From: Synechococcus sp. CB0101
GTDB taxonomy: Bacteria; Cyanobacteriota; Cyanobacteriia; PCC-6307; Cyanobiaceae
Reading direction: 5' to 3'
Assembly (NCBI RefSeq): GCF_000179235.2
Contig: NZ_CP039373.1
Location: 711,859-775,858 of the forward strand
Length of the DNA stretch: 64,000 bases
How positions within the stretch are numbered: the first letter of the stretch is position 1; every line of letters begins with the position of its first letter. The notes under the pieces are model-generated. The model did not search any database and was not told the DNA's origin. It worked only from the letters and a program-made list of their open reading frames with translations. A program made the position numbers and the translations under genes. This document shows, one piece after another, positions 37,685 through 47,632 of this stretch.

Positions 37685-38652
37685 CGCAAATCCACCTGAG
37701 GCCGTGGACCGAGCTGGGTCACCACCTGCCCAGCGCAGAGGGATCCGAGCCGGCCGCAGGTTTCCACATCCAGGCCCTGGGTGTGGCCATGCAGGAAGCC
37801 GGCGGCATAGAGATCACCGGCACCGGTGGTATCCACCAGGGGGCCGAGCTTCACGGGCTCGATCACATGGGTGCCGCTGCCGTTGAGGATCAGCGAGCCC
37901 TGTTCACTGCGGGTCAGAGCCGCGATGCGGCAACGCCCGCGCACCTCTTCAGCCGCCGCCTCGAAGCTGTTGGCCTTGTAGAGGGATGTGATCTCCATCT
38001 CGTTGGCAAACAGGATGTCGACGTGGCCATCCACCAGCTCCTGGAAGCTCTCGCGGTGACGCTCCACGCAGAAGGCATCCGAGAGGCTGAGGGCCACTTC
38101 GGCGCCATGGGCACGGGCCACTTCAGCGGCAGCGATGAACGCGCGCTTGGCCTCATCGCTGTCCCAGAGATAGCCCTCGAGGTACAGCACCTTGGCCTGA
38201 GCCACCATCTCGAGATCGAGATCGCCGGGGTCGAGCCCCACGGATGCCCCCAGATAGGTGCACATCGTGCGCTGGGCATCCGGGGTGACCAGGATCAGGC
38301 AGCGGGCCGTGGAGGGTCCATCGGTTGCTGCGGGGGTGTCGAAGCGGGCCCCGACCGAGCGGATGTCGTGGGCAAAAATGCTGCCCAACTGATCGTTACG
38401 CACCCGGCCGATGAAGCCGGCGCGGCCGCCGAGCTGGGCAATGCCAGCGAGGGTGTTGGCCGCGGAGCCGCCAGAGGTTTCCAGGCCAGGACCAACGCTG
38501 GCGTAGAGGCGCTCGGCCTGCTGCTCGTCCACCAGGGCCATCGTGCCCTTGGTGAGCTCGAGGTTGTCGAGCTGGTCGTCGTCGGCATGCACAAGCACGT
38601 CAACGATGGCGTTGCCGATGCCGACAACGTCGAGGGTGTGATGGGGGGCCAT
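37645..38652 (-). CDS. PfkB-family kinase, probable adenosine kinase
   Basis: This is a 335-residue ribokinase/PfkB-fold kinase. The first family signature lies at GGSAANTLAGIAQLGGRAGFIG (about 61-82) and the second at DTTGAGDLYAAGFLHG (about 270-285) with the catalytic Asp. A C-terminal domain with FANEMEITSLYKANSFE is typical of adenosine-kinase-like members in cyanobacteria. Substrate specificity is inferred. It is eight bases downstream of purA, which also acts on purines, so purine salvage is a reasonable role. Confidence 0.85.
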   Translation of the reverse strand: MAPHHTLDVVGIGNAIVDVLVHADDDQLDNLELTKGTMALVDEQQAERLYASVGPGLETSGGSAANTLAGIAQLGGRAGFIGRVRNDQLGSIFAHDIRSVGARFDTPAATDGPSTARCLILVTPDAQRTMCTYLGASVGLDPGDLDLEMVAQAKVLYLEGYLWDSDEAKRAFIAAAEVARAHGAEVALSLSDAFCVERHRESFQELVDGHVDILFANEMEITSLYKANSFEAAAEEVRGRCRIAALTRSEQGSLILNGSGTHVIEPVKLGPLVDTTGAGDLYAAGFLHGHTQGLDVETCGRLGSLCAGQVVTQLGPRPQVDLRQLMAQHSLIQAA

Positions 38653-38660
38653 GGCAGTGA

Positions 38661-39998
<1,338 letters not shown>

Positions 39999-40075
39999 CT
40001 AAGCACAAAGAAAGAGGATCTCAGATCGAGCGGCCCTTCGTCAAAGTTTCAGGCGCAGATGCAGCTGCTTGACAC

Positions 40076-40100
40076 AAAAAAAGCGGCCATGACGGCCGCT
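40076..40100 (-). terminator. Intrinsic terminator of the proS-psb27 unit
   Basis: On the minus strand AGCGGCC pairs with GGCCGCT (40082-40088 and 40094-40100, loop of five bases) and is followed by a run of seven T. It lies 27 bases past the psb27 stop and ahead of purA, ending the upstream transcript. Confidence 0.9.
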
Positions 40101-40127
40101 CGCTGATCGGATTGCCATGGACGAGGC

Positions 40128-40535
40128 TCAGGCGCCGCGAACCACCCCGGTTTCCGCTTTTTTTAGCTCCTTGGACACGCGATCGCGCAGGGCATCGGGC
40201 ACCGGCCGGTTGGGGTAGTTGGCGTAGTGACCAGCCAGGGAATTCAGAGCGGTCTGCATCGTGGTGAACGAGGCGAGTCCATTCACCTTCGGCTGGGGCC
40301 GGTAACGGGCCATGTAGTCGTTGATCAGGGCGCGGGCTGAGGTTTCAGCCTCGCTGCGGCCGGGATCATCGGCGGGCAGGGCAATGGTGGCGATCAAGGT
40401 GTCGGCCACGGCCACCGTGTCTTCCACGTAATTGCCCGTGAGGGGCCCGCCGCCGGAGCAGGCGGTGAGCATCAGCGAAAGGCACAGACACACCGCCAGG
40501 ACGGCTGCTTTGAGTTGACGCCAACCAGCCGCCAT
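40128..40535 (-). CDS. psb27: Photosystem II assembly lipoprotein Psb27
   Basis: Psb27 binds CP43 on the lumenal side during photosystem II assembly and repair, blocking early binding of the extrinsic subunits. The 135-residue precursor has a lipoprotein leader ending SLMLTAC, with the lipidated Cys26. The mature four-helix region contains NYVEDTVAVADTL and YYxxYR-like motifs (INDYMARYRP; ASFTTMQTALNSLAGHYANYPNRPVP). It lies 35 bases downstream of proS and ends at an intrinsic terminator. This gene order with proS and purA seems conserved in related cyanobacteria. Confidence 0.95.
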   Translation of the reverse strand: MAAGWRQLKAAVLAVCLCLSLMLTACSGGGPLTGNYVEDTVAVADTLIATIALPADDPGRSEAETSARALINDYMARYRPQPKVNGLASFTTMQTALNSLAGHYANYPNRPVPDALRDRVSKELKKAETGVVRGA

Positions 40536-40570
40536 GGTGTTCCTGCAAGGGTTGGGCGGATCCTATGGCG

Positions 40571-42400
40571 TCAGGCCAAGGCCAGCCCGCCTCGTTCACG
40601 CTCCAGTTGCCCCTGCAGCTGAGCGAGCACATCGGCAGCGGCCAGGTCGCTGCGCTCACCACCGGCCCGCTGCACGAGTTCCACCTTCCCATCAGCGGCA
40701 CCGCGCCCCACAACCACACGCCAGGGGATGCCCAGCAGATCGGCATCTTTGAATTTCACACCGGCGCGCTCGGTGCGGTCATCGAGCAGCACATCCATGC
40801 CAGCGACCTGGAACTCGGCGTAGAGCTGCTCACCGAGCTCCCGCTGGGCAGCATCCGCCACGTTGGCAATCACCACGATCACCTCAAAGGGCGCGATGGC
40901 GGTGGGCCAGCAGATGCCATTGGCATCGTGGTGCTGCTCCACGGCCGCTTGCGCCAAGCGCGACACACCAATGCCGTAGCAGCCCATCCAGAGGGGCTCT
41001 TCCTGGCCGGCTTCATTGGTGAAGGTGGCCTCAAGGGCGGCGGAGTATTTACGGCCTAACTGAAAGATGTGACCCACCTCGATGCCGCGGCTGGCTTCGA
41101 GCTGCTGGCTGGCATCGTGCAGGCAGCGATCGCCCGGTTGAGCGGCACGCAGATCCAGGCTTTCGGGTGCAGGGCAGAGACCGCCCCAGCTGGCACCCAC
41201 CCAGTGGGTATCGATGCTGTTGGCGCCGCACACGAAGCTCTCGAGGGCCGTCGCGGTGGCATCCGCCAGGCGCAGGAAGTGGGGCTGCCAACTGCGGGCG
41301 CCCTGGAGCACGGCATCCTCCAAGTGAGGCCCCATGAAGCCAAAGGGAATCCGGGCCAGGCCCTCCTTGCCAACCGCCTCTGCGGTGAGGGGTGTGATGT
41401 CGAGCAGGGTGCCGTGTTCAGCGCTGCAGCGAGCCGTTACGGCATTCGCCAGCTTCACCTCATTGAGCTGCTGATCGCCCCGCAGGCTCACCAGCAGGGG
41501 CTGCAGGCAGCCGTCTTCAAACCGTGCCAGCAGCAGCAGCACCTTGACCGTTTGAGTGGGATCAAACCCATGGGCGCTGCAGAGATCGTCGATCGCGGTT
41601 TGGCCCGGGGTGGTGAGGTCTTCACCCGCGCCAGCGGCGCGCGCACCACCGGGCAGGGGCACCGCCTCCGCCGGAAGCGACACCGCACGCTCCTGGTTGG
41701 CGGCATAACGGCCATCGCCACTGGCGAGGATCAGGTCTTCGCCGGCATCGGCGGTGACCATGAACTCCTGGCTGGCGGAGCCGCCGATCGCACCGCTATC
41801 GGCCTCCACCGCCACGGCTCGCAGGCCGCAGCGGCTGAAGATGCGGCGGTAGGCCTGATCCATCGCCGCGTAGGTCTGCTTCAGGCAGGCCTCATCGGCG
41901 TGGAAGGAATAGGCATCCTTCATGATGAATTCGCGCCCCCGCATCAGACCAAAGCGCGGCCGAATCTCATCGCGGAATTTGGTCTGAATTTGGTAGAGGT
42001 TCACCGGCAGCTGCCGGTAGGAGCGCAGCAGATCGCCGGCCAGGGCCGTGATCACCTCTTCATGGGTGGGGCCGAGGCCCAGCTCGCGGCCCTGACGATC
42101 CTCCAGGTGGAACATGATTCCTTCGCCGGCGGTGTAGCCAGCCCAGCGACCGCTGCGCTGCCACAGCTCAGCAGGCTGCAGCTGGGGCAGCAGGGTTTCG
42201 AGGGCGCCCGCGGCGTTGAGCTCCTCACGCACGATGGCGGAGATTTTCTGGAGCACCCTCCAGAGCAGGGGCAGGTAGGCATAGATGCCGCTGCCCACCC
42301 GGCGGATGTAGCCGGCCCGCAACAGCAGCTTGTGGGAAGGGATCTCGGCTTCGGCGGGGTCATCCCGCAGCGTCACCAGCATCAGGCGGGAGACGCGCAT
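40571..42400 (-). CDS. proS: Prolyl-tRNA synthetase, bacterial type
   Basis: ProS charges tRNA-Pro. The 609-residue enzyme is the long bacterial type with the editing domain inserted between motifs 2 and 3 (about 230-410). Motif 2 is seen in FRDEIRPRFGLMRGREFIMKD near 140-160. Motif 3 follows WMGCYGIGVSRLAQA near 475-490. The C-terminal anticodon domain holds VIVVIANVAD. Length and start are normal. It forms a leftward unit with psb27. Confidence 0.97.
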   Translation of the reverse strand: MRVSRLMLVTLRDDPAEAEIPSHKLLLRAGYIRRVGSGIYAYLPLLWRVLQKISAIVREELNAAGALETLLPQLQPAELWQRSGRWAGYTAGEGIMFHLEDRQGRELGLGPTHEEVITALAGDLLRSYRQLPVNLYQIQTKFRDEIRPRFGLMRGREFIMKDAYSFHADEACLKQTYAAMDQAYRRIFSRCGLRAVAVEADSGAIGGSASQEFMVTADAGEDLILASGDGRYAANQERAVSLPAEAVPLPGGARAAGAGEDLTTPGQTAIDDLCSAHGFDPTQTVKVLLLLARFEDGCLQPLLVSLRGDQQLNEVKLANAVTARCSAEHGTLLDITPLTAEAVGKEGLARIPFGFMGPHLEDAVLQGARSWQPHFLRLADATATALESFVCGANSIDTHWVGASWGGLCPAPESLDLRAAQPGDRCLHDASQQLEASRGIEVGHIFQLGRKYSAALEATFTNEAGQEEPLWMGCYGIGVSRLAQAAVEQHHDANGICWPTAIAPFEVIVVIANVADAAQRELGEQLYAEFQVAGMDVLLDDRTERAGVKFKDADLLGIPWRVVVGRGAADGKVELVQRAGGERSDLAAADVLAQLQGQLERERGGLALA

Positions 42401-42523
42401 GGGATGCTCAGCAGAGAAGGAGGCCGGAAGCTACCACCGAGCTCAGGCGATAACCGGCTGCCGAAGCGACACAAGCGCCCGGCAAAAGCTGAAAGAATTC
42501 CAATTCGGCAGCGAAAACTCTGC

Positions 42524-42529
42524 TAACTT
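42524..42529 (+). promoter_or_regulatory. Candidate extended -10 element for the HTH-like gene
   Basis: TGCTAACTT (42521-42529) contains TAACTT preceded by TGC, matching an extended -10 (TGnTAnnnT). It lies 35 bases before the ATG at 42564 in the AT-richest part of the 163-base divergent region with proS. No good -35 box is seen. The call is by pattern only. Confidence 0.3.
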
Positions 42530-42563
42530 CCGCAGCAAGTCCAACCTGTCGCATCCACGTCTC

Positions 42564-43034
42564 ATGCAAGCCCATTCGGTCTCGACGGCAATGGGCGGAG
42601 GCGCACAGTTCACCACGACCGCCGAGGCCGCTGGTTCGGCTGGCAAGGTGAACGAGAACCTGATTGGGATCGACGAGGTTCAGCGCTGCCTCAATCGCTC
42701 ACGCGCCTCGGTGTATCGCTACACCAACACCGACCCGCGCAATCTCAATCCCCCCTTTAACCCCCGCAAGCTCAACCCCGAATACCGCAGCGACCAAAAA
42801 GAAGCGCTGCTGTTTCACCCCAACGAGGTGGCCCGCTTCGCCCGCGACGTGCTGCGGATCAAGGAAGTCACCGTGGAGGTTCTCAATTCGCCATCCACGG
42901 CAACGCAACAACTGTTGAGTTCGATCCTGGACGAGCTGCGCAGCATCCGCAACCTGCTGAGCGAAGCGGAGGGCCGCCCCACCTCCCTAGAGAGCCGCCG
43001 CGATCAGCACGAACAAGCCCGGCCAGCTGCTTGA
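42564..43034 (+). CDS. Predicted DNA-binding HTH-like protein
   Basis: This 156-residue protein has a probable helix-turn-helix near residues 33-55 (IGIDEVQRCLNRSRASVYRY), similar to the MerR/AlpA-type HTH. A basic, Asn-rich stretch and an FHPNEVARFARDVLRIKEV helix follow. The end (about 118-150) is a coiled coil. Related picocyanobacterial proteins are, as I recall, labelled 'resolvase', but no resolvase catalytic Ser block is visible, so a transcription regulator is more likely. The ATG at 42564 is chosen over a longer frame that overlaps proS. Confidence 0.68.
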   Translation: MQAHSVSTAMGGGAQFTTTAEAAGSAGKVNENLIGIDEVQRCLNRSRASVYRYTNTDPRNLNPPFNPRKLNPEYRSDQKEALLFHPNEVARFARDVLRIKEVTVEVLNSPSTATQQLLSSILDELRSIRNLLSEAEGRPTSLESRRDQHEQARPAA

Positions 43035-43039
43035 ACGGC

Positions 43040-43067
43040 TTTCCCCCCTTGTCAGCAGGGGTGGAAA
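43040..43067 (+). terminator. Strong hairpin after the HTH-like gene
   Basis: TTTCCCCCCTTG (43040-43051) pairs with CAGGGGTGGAAA (43056-43067) with one mismatch, one G-T pair and a four-base loop. It begins five bases past the stop. There is no long T tract after it, so factor-independent termination is uncertain, but the position fits a 3' end. Confidence 0.5.
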
Positions 43068-43154
43068 TGTCAAGCTGAGAAGACTTAGCAATCGACCCGT
43101 TGGGTCCATGGCTCGCTGCCAACACCGGCTAGCCAGCCATCCCCAACTGCCTGC

Positions 43155-43448
43155 ATGGCTTCAGAACCCCCTCCCCGAGCCTCCGACCAGCCCTCTGAGT
43201 CGAGCGACGAGCCCTTCAGTCCGCCCTACAGTTCCGGCAGCCTGTTCCATACGGCTGCGCCCCTGTTCGGCGTTGTCGTCGCCCTCTTTACCCTTGTGGT
43301 GCCCCTGGCGACTGTGATCAGCGATCGCCGACCGGCCCCCACAGCCACCTCCCCCGCCACTGCCCATGGATTTGCGCAGTCTGCAGGCCTCTCCGGCGCC
43401 CGGGCTGGTGAACCTGATGGTGGAGATCCCAGCCGGCAGCCGCAATAA
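43155..43448 (+). CDS. Small single-helix membrane protein (tentative)
   Basis: This 97-residue product has a Pro/Ser-rich N-terminus, one membrane helix ([19 protein letters not shown], about 35-53) and a polar end. Its last 83 bases overlap the start of the pyrophosphatase in another frame, which is unusual even here, so the true protein may be real with a C-terminal overlap or may be spurious. I include it because the helix is well placed, the start ATG is good, and 332 bases between the HTH-like gene and the pyrophosphatase would otherwise be empty. Confidence 0.4.
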   Translation: MASEPPPRASDQPSESSDEPFSPPYSSGSLFHTAAPLFGVVVALFTLVVPLATVISDRRPAPTATSPATAHGFAQSAGLSGARAGEPDGGDPSRQPQ

Positions 43449-43881
43449 ATACGAGTTCAACACCGAAGCCGGCCTGATGGTGCTGGATCGGGTGTTGCAT
43501 TCCTCGGTGCGTTACCCGTTTGATTACGGCTTCGTACCCAACACCCTCGCCGAGGATGGTGCCCCCCTCGACGCCATGGTGATCATGGATGAGCCAACCT
43601 TTGCGGGCTGCCTGATCACCGCCAGGCCGATCGGCATTCTCGACATGGTGGACTGCGGCGCCCATGATGGGAAGTTGCTCTGTGTACCCGCAGCCGACCC
43701 GCGTCAGCGAGAGATCCGCAGCATTCGTCAGATCGCGGCCAACCAATTGGAAGAGGTGGCGGAGTTCTTCCGCACCTACAAAAACCTGGAGGGCCGCGTG
43801 ATCGAAATCACCGGCTGGCTCGATGCTGATGCCGTGCCCGCCTTGCTGGAGCGCTGCATTGCCGCAGCCAGGGTTAGCTGA
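43366..43881 (+). CDS. ppa: Inorganic pyrophosphatase, family I, second copy with altered signature
   Basis: This 171-residue protein is the standard cyanobacterial type of soluble pyrophosphatase ([50 protein letters not shown]). However, the signature reads EDGAPLDAM: the central Asp of the DxDPxD motif (Asp67 in E. coli) is Ala here. That Asp binds metal and is critical in E. coli. The outer two Asp are kept. The intact copy at 21408-21995 could cover the cell's need. Start ATG at 43366. The end overlaps the convergent methyltransferase by 8 bases. Confidence 0.9.
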   Translation: MDLRSLQASPAPGLVNLMVEIPAGSRNKYEFNTEAGLMVLDRVLHSSVRYPFDYGFVPNTLAEDGAPLDAMVIMDEPTFAGCLITARPIGILDMVDCGAHDGKLLCVPAADPRQREIRSIRQIAANQLEEVAEFFRTYKNLEGRVIEITGWLDADAVPALLERCIAAARVS

Positions 43882-44530
43882 GACGCTGAAGCAGGAAACC
43901 TTCAAAGCCCAAGGCCTGGAAGATGCGGGCCGGATCCCCGAAGCCAGCAGCATTCACCAGGCTGGTGAGCCGAGCCAGGCCGATCGGATGGAGCCCATCC
44001 TGAAGGGAGCACTCCAGACCGCTGGCCCGCTGAAAACCACGCCAGGCCTGATCCAGCTGCCCTTCCAGCGAGGGGAGGCTGGTTTGCATCAGGTCGACCA
44101 GCACCAACTGGGCTCCCGGCTTCAGGCAGCGGGCCAGGGCCGTGAGGAAGGCGAGTTTGCTGCCGTCATCGGGGAGTGATTGCAACACCAGCACCGACAG
44201 CGCACCGGCAAAACGCCCCGCCATGCCGGGAGCATCAACCAGTGCTTCAACGGTGGACTGCTGCCACTGAATGGCCGCCTGATCGCCAAGCCGTTGGCGC
44301 GCTTCCTGGAGCATCTCGGCGCTGGGATCCAGGGCGGTGAGGCACCAATCAGGCCGCTGGGCGACCGCCTCCAGCAACTCCGAACCCGTGCCGCAGCCAG
44401 CCACCAACACATCAACTCCCGGCTCTGCCGCCACGGGCGAGGCGGCCAACAGGGCCACCGAGAGCCGCGCCAAGCTGCCGTACCCGGGGATCACCTGGCT
44501 CTGAAGCCGTTCGTAGCCGGAGGACTGCAC
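43874..44530 (-). CDS. Class I SAM-dependent methyltransferase
   Basis: This 218-residue protein has the methyltransferase motif [18 protein letters not shown] (about 39-55), motif [13 protein letters not shown], and a post-I region with a [15 protein letters not shown] segment. The later [15 protein letters not shown] is motif III-like. The substrate is unknown. The N-terminus ([19 protein letters not shown]) is also seen in the UbiE/COQ5-like group. It is convergent with the pyrophosphatase and divergent from the ferredoxin gene (130 bases). Confidence 0.88.
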   Translation of the reverse strand: MQSSGYERLQSQVIPGYGSLARLSVALLAASPVAAEPGVDVLVAGCGTGSELLEAVAQRPDWCLTALDPSAEMLQEARQRLGDQAAIQWQQSTVEALVDAPGMAGRFAGALSVLVLQSLPDDGSKLAFLTALARCLKPGAQLVLVDLMQTSLPSLEGQLDQAWRGFQRASGLECSLQDGLHPIGLARLTSLVNAAGFGDPARIFQALGFEGFLLQRLS

Positions 44531-44660
44531 CGCATATCAGCCAGGACCCCGATGCTAGGCAGCCAAGCCGACAGGGCATTTGGTGTCAGCCCTCAACAAG
44601 TGACGCAGAAAGCGGCTGCGGCCAGGTAAGTTTGTCGGCGCCGAAGATCCCCGTCCGACC

Positions 44661-45020
44661 GTGCCCACCATCCGTTTCGAACAGGAAGGCCAGCAGGTCG
44701 GATGCATCGAAGGAGCGAACCTCCGTAAGGCCGCCATCGATGCCGGCATCAATCCTTACAAGGGCCTGAACAACCTCAACAATTGCGGTGGTGTGGGCCA
44801 GTGCGGCACCTGCGTGGTGGAAGTGGTGGAAGGCATGCAGAACCTCTCCCCCCGCAGCGACGTGGAGCAGGTGTATCTGGCTGATCGTCCCGCCAATTAC
44901 CGCCTCAGCTGCCGCACGAGCGTGAATGGGGATGTCACCGTGCGCACCCGCCCTCAAGCCGGCACCGGTGCAGGCTCCAACAGTCTGGTGGGCGCCCTCA
45001 AGAGCCTGATCGGCAAGTGA
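44661..45020 (+). CDS. 2Fe-2S ferredoxin with adrenodoxin-like Cys spacing
   Basis: This 119-residue protein has the ferredoxin fold with cluster ligands Cys42, Cys48, Cys51 and Cys84. The spacing is Cys-x5-Cys-x2-Cys, as in adrenodoxin/Isc-type ferredoxins, rather than the x4 of photosynthetic PetF. A fifth Cys (15) is not a ligand. The last 20 residues are a Gly/Ser-rich tail. It may supply electrons for Fe-S assembly or a monooxygenase, which is inference. The start is a GTG at 44661, and its stop overlaps the GTG of the Spx-like gene. Confidence 0.9.
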   Translation: MPTIRFEQEGQQVGCIEGANLRKAAIDAGINPYKGLNNLNNCGGVGQCGTCVVEVVEGMQNLSPRSDVEQVYLADRPANYRLSCRTSVNGDVTVRTRPQAGTGAGSNSLVGALKSLIGK

Positions 45021-45388
45021 GCCAACGGCTCCGGATCTACAGCTACCCCCAGTGCGGCACATGCCGCAAAGCCCTGCAATGGCTTGCCCAGCAGGGCTTT
45101 TCTGTGTCTGAGGGCAACCTGGAACTGGTGAACATCACCGAGCAGCCCCCCAGCCTTGAGGAGCTCAGCACCGCCTTTGCGCAACTCGGGCGTAAGCGGC
45201 TGTTCAACACCAGTGGCCAGAGCTATCGGGCCCTGGGCAGCGCCACCGTGGCCGCCATGGATGACACCGCAGCCTTAGCGGCCCTGGCGGCTGACGGAAA
45301 GCTGATCAAGCGCCCCTTCGCCATCACCGCCGCTGGCACCGCCCTGGTGGGGTTCAAGCCGGAGGAGTGGCAGTCGGCTCTGATGTGA
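45017..45388 (+). CDS. ArsC/Spx-family thioredoxin-fold protein
   Basis: This 123-residue protein has a Cys13-x-x-Cys16 pair (PQCGTCRKAL) and the helix LEELSTAFAQLGRKRLFNTSG, then LIKRPF near 92-98. These are the marks of the ArsC/Spx family. Arsenate reductase ArsC has a single N-terminal Cys in this place, whereas the CxxC here is Spx-like. Its role in this cell is not known; cotranslation with a ferredoxin suggests a redox task. Overlaps the convergent membrane gene by 35 bases. Confidence 0.88.
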   Translation: MSQRLRIYSYPQCGTCRKALQWLAQQGFSVSEGNLELVNITEQPPSLEELSTAFAQLGRKRLFNTSGQSYRALGSATVAAMDDTAALAALAADGKLIKRPFAITAAGTALVGFKPEEWQSALM

Positions 45389-46820
45389 GCTCATCGAGCT
45401 CATCCATCAGGGCATCAATGCCAGCGCGATTCACCTGCGCCACATAGTTGAGCTTGAGCTGCTGCAACAGCCCGCAGAGCAGCTCCTGGCTGCGCTCCAG
45501 CGTGCCCGCCTGCTCCAGGGCCGCGGCCAGCTCCTCCCAGAAGCGATCAATCGCCTGCTGCAGCAGCTCACTCTGACGATCGTCGCTGCGGGCAATGCGC
45601 TGGGCGGTGCCACGGGAGAGATCGAGCAGGCTCTCCACTACCCCAGCCGCCAGCTGGCGGCTCACACCAGCGGGCACCATCCCCCCTCCGGGCACGTCGC
45701 GCAGCTGTTGTTGGAGGGTATGGCCAAGCAGCGACTGCAGCTCCGGAGCCAACCGGGGCGTGACCTGCCCCAGCACCATCGGCCCCCACAGGCGCACCAG
45801 ATCCACGAGCTGCTGCTCATCGGCACCGCTGACGCTCTGATGGCTGCGCAGGCTGCGAATCCAGCGGGGCCACTGGGAGGAGCGCACCAACGACTGGGTG
45901 CCATCCACCAGCTGCAACGCCAGCACCTCAAACAGCTCCAGCGCCAGCAGCGACACCACAGCTCGGCTCACGGCGGCCCGCAGGGGCTCCACATTGATCA
46001 GCTGGGCCTGGCTGAGGCGCTCCACCACCGGCACCACCCGCATCCAACGCCAGAAGGGCAGCAGCAGCGGTAGATCAATCCAGCGGCGCAGCAGTGCATC
46101 GCGCCAGCTCAAACCGGGGAAGCGGCGCCGCATGCGCAGCATGCGCAGCAGGATGTCGAGGGCGAAGACGCTCTGGAAGAGCAGCAGATCAATGCGCCAG
46201 AAATGGTCGGTGGGACGACCGTTCTCATCGATGGAGCGCCAGTAGCTGGTGGCCACCAGCGGCAGAACCTGCTGCTGCCAGAAGCGCCGCTCCTGGGCCC
46301 AACTGCGCTGGCTCAGCCAGCCATCGCTCAGCAGCCGGGCGGCGGCCTGCTTGGCGCTGTCATCGGCCGCACGCTGACGCAGGCGGTTCTTGATCTTCTC
46401 GAGGGTGCCGCTGTTGCCCGAGGCTGCAAACGGGTTCTCGTTGATCATCGCCTCGGTGAGCGCCACGAAGCGCTGGCGCTGAGCAGCGGTTTGTGCCGGG
46501 GCGGGAGCAGCGATCAGGGCCTGATCCAGCCGCGCGAAGGCCTCGAGATAGGCCTGCGTTTCCCGGTGGGGCTCGATCCCCTTCACGGGGTCGTAGAGGG
46601 GGGTGAGATCGGGCAGCACGCGCAACGGCACCACCAGGGGCACCTGGGGCAGGGGCGTGAGGTTGCGCTGCAGCCAGAAGGTGCGCAGGGGGATGTAGGT
46701 GATGTCGAACAGCACCAGCAGCAGATTCGCCCCGGCCCATAAGGCCACGGCCCGATCCCAGTGGCGCCAGAGCCGCGAGGCCGTGACCCTCTGGGCCGAC
46801 AACCAACGCGGACGAACCAT
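45354..46820 (-). CDS. Membrane protein with voltage-sensor-like segment (cyanobacterial)
   Basis: This 488-residue protein starts at the ATG at 46820. After a first helix (AVALWAGANLLLVLFDITY, about 24-42) there is a soluble part, then a segment near 215-270: LFQSVFALDILLRMLRMRRRF followed by RRWIDLPLLLPFWRWMRVVPVVERL. This S3-S4-like pairing with an Asp-Leu pair and regularly placed Arg recalls voltage sensors of ion channels. The remaining 200 residues are helical, Leu/Gln-rich, perhaps coiled coil. No pore signature is visible. Homologues, as I recall, are conserved in cyanobacteria but uncharacterised. Confidence 0.7.
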   Translation of the reverse strand: MVRPRWLSAQRVTASRLWRHWDRAVALWAGANLLLVLFDITYIPLRTFWLQRNLTPLPQVPLVVPLRVLPDLTPLYDPVKGIEPHRETQAYLEAFARLDQALIAAPAPAQTAAQRQRFVALTEAMINENPFAASGNSGTLEKIKNRLRQRAADDSAKQAAARLLSDGWLSQRSWAQERRFWQQQVLPLVATSYWRSIDENGRPTDHFWRIDLLLFQSVFALDILLRMLRMRRRFPGLSWRDALLRRWIDLPLLLPFWRWMRVVPVVERLSQAQLINVEPLRAAVSRAVVSLLALELFEVLALQLVDGTQSLVRSSQWPRWIRSLRSHQSVSGADEQQLVDLVRLWGPMVLGQVTPRLAPELQSLLGHTLQQQLRDVPGGGMVPAGVSRQLAAGVVESLLDLSRGTAQRIARSDDRQSELLQQAIDRFWEELAAALEQAGTLERSQELLCGLLQQLKLNYVAQVNRAGIDALMDELDELTSEPTATPPA

Positions 46821-46882
46821 CTCAAGGCCAGGCAACGGCCCTAATCTGCCTCACTTGCACCTGCATCCGGCAGCACCAGCCC

Positions 46883-47632
46883 TTGTCCAGCACCGATCAA
46901 GACGCGCCCGAATCGCAGGCAGGCCAGGAACCCAGCACGCCACAGGAAAGTCCCTGGGTGTTCTGGCGTGGTGTGCTGATCACCCTGGGCGTGGCGCTCG
47001 GCGTCCGTCAGACCGTGATTGAGGCGCGCTACATCCCATCGGGTTCGATGCTGCCGGGGCTGCAGCTGCAGGATCGGCTGCTGGTGGAAAAGCTGAGCTA
47101 CCGCAGCCGTGCTCCCCAGCGGGGCGAGATCGTGGTGTTTCACGCGCCACACCATTTCGACCCGGTACTCAAGGCCAACCACCAGGCGGGCCCGCTGCGC
47201 TGCCTGCTGGTGAATTTGCCGCTGGTGAACCTGGTGCCGGGCCTGCAGGAGCCAGCCTGCGACGCCTACATCAAACGCGTGGTGGCCGTGGCCGGCGACC
47301 GGGTGGTGATCAACCCGCGCGGTGAAGTAACGGTGAACGGCCAGCGGCTCAAGGAGCCCTATGTGAGCAACTACTGCGCGGTGGACGAGCAGGGCATGAG
47401 CCTCTGCCGCACCCTCAATGCCACGGTGCCCCCGGGCCACGTGCTGGTGCTGGGCGATAACCGCGCCAACAGCTGGGATGGCCGCTACTGGCCCGGGGGG
47501 GCCTTCCTACCGGAAACGGAGATCATCGGCCGGGCCTTCTGGCGCTTCTGGCCGCTGGGCACCGCCGGCGATTTGAAGAGCAACGACCCGCTTAAACCGC
47601 AGAAGCCTTCCAGCGCTCCAGCTCAGGGATGA
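46883..47632 (+). CDS. lepB: Signal peptidase I
   Basis: LepB cuts leaders from exported proteins on the outer face of the membrane. The 249-residue protein has a short polar N-terminus, one helix (VFWRGVLITLGVALGVRQTVI, about 26-46), catalytic Ser55 in IPSGSMLPG and Lys131 in YIKRVVAVAGD, and the late family block LGDNRANSWDGRYWPGG. The start is a TTG at 46883. The last 41 bases overlap the convergent dihydroorotase homologue. Confidence 0.95.
   Translation: MSSTDQDAPESQAGQEPSTPQESPWVFWRGVLITLGVALGVRQTVIEARYIPSGSMLPGLQLQDRLLVEKLSYRSRAPQRGEIVVFHAPHHFDPVLKANHQAGPLRCLLVNLPLVNLVPGLQEPACDAYIKRVVAVAGDRVVINPRGEVTVNGQRLKEPYVSNYCAVDEQGMSLCRTLNATVPPGHVLVLGDNRANSWDGRYWPGGAFLPETEIIGRAFWRFWPLGTAGDLKSNDPLKPQKPSSAPAQG

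Noticed and set aside
41069..42526. A 485-codon rightward open frame
   Set aside because: Antisense to proS, with Gln/Gly/His-rich shadow composition. proS is certain by its motifs.
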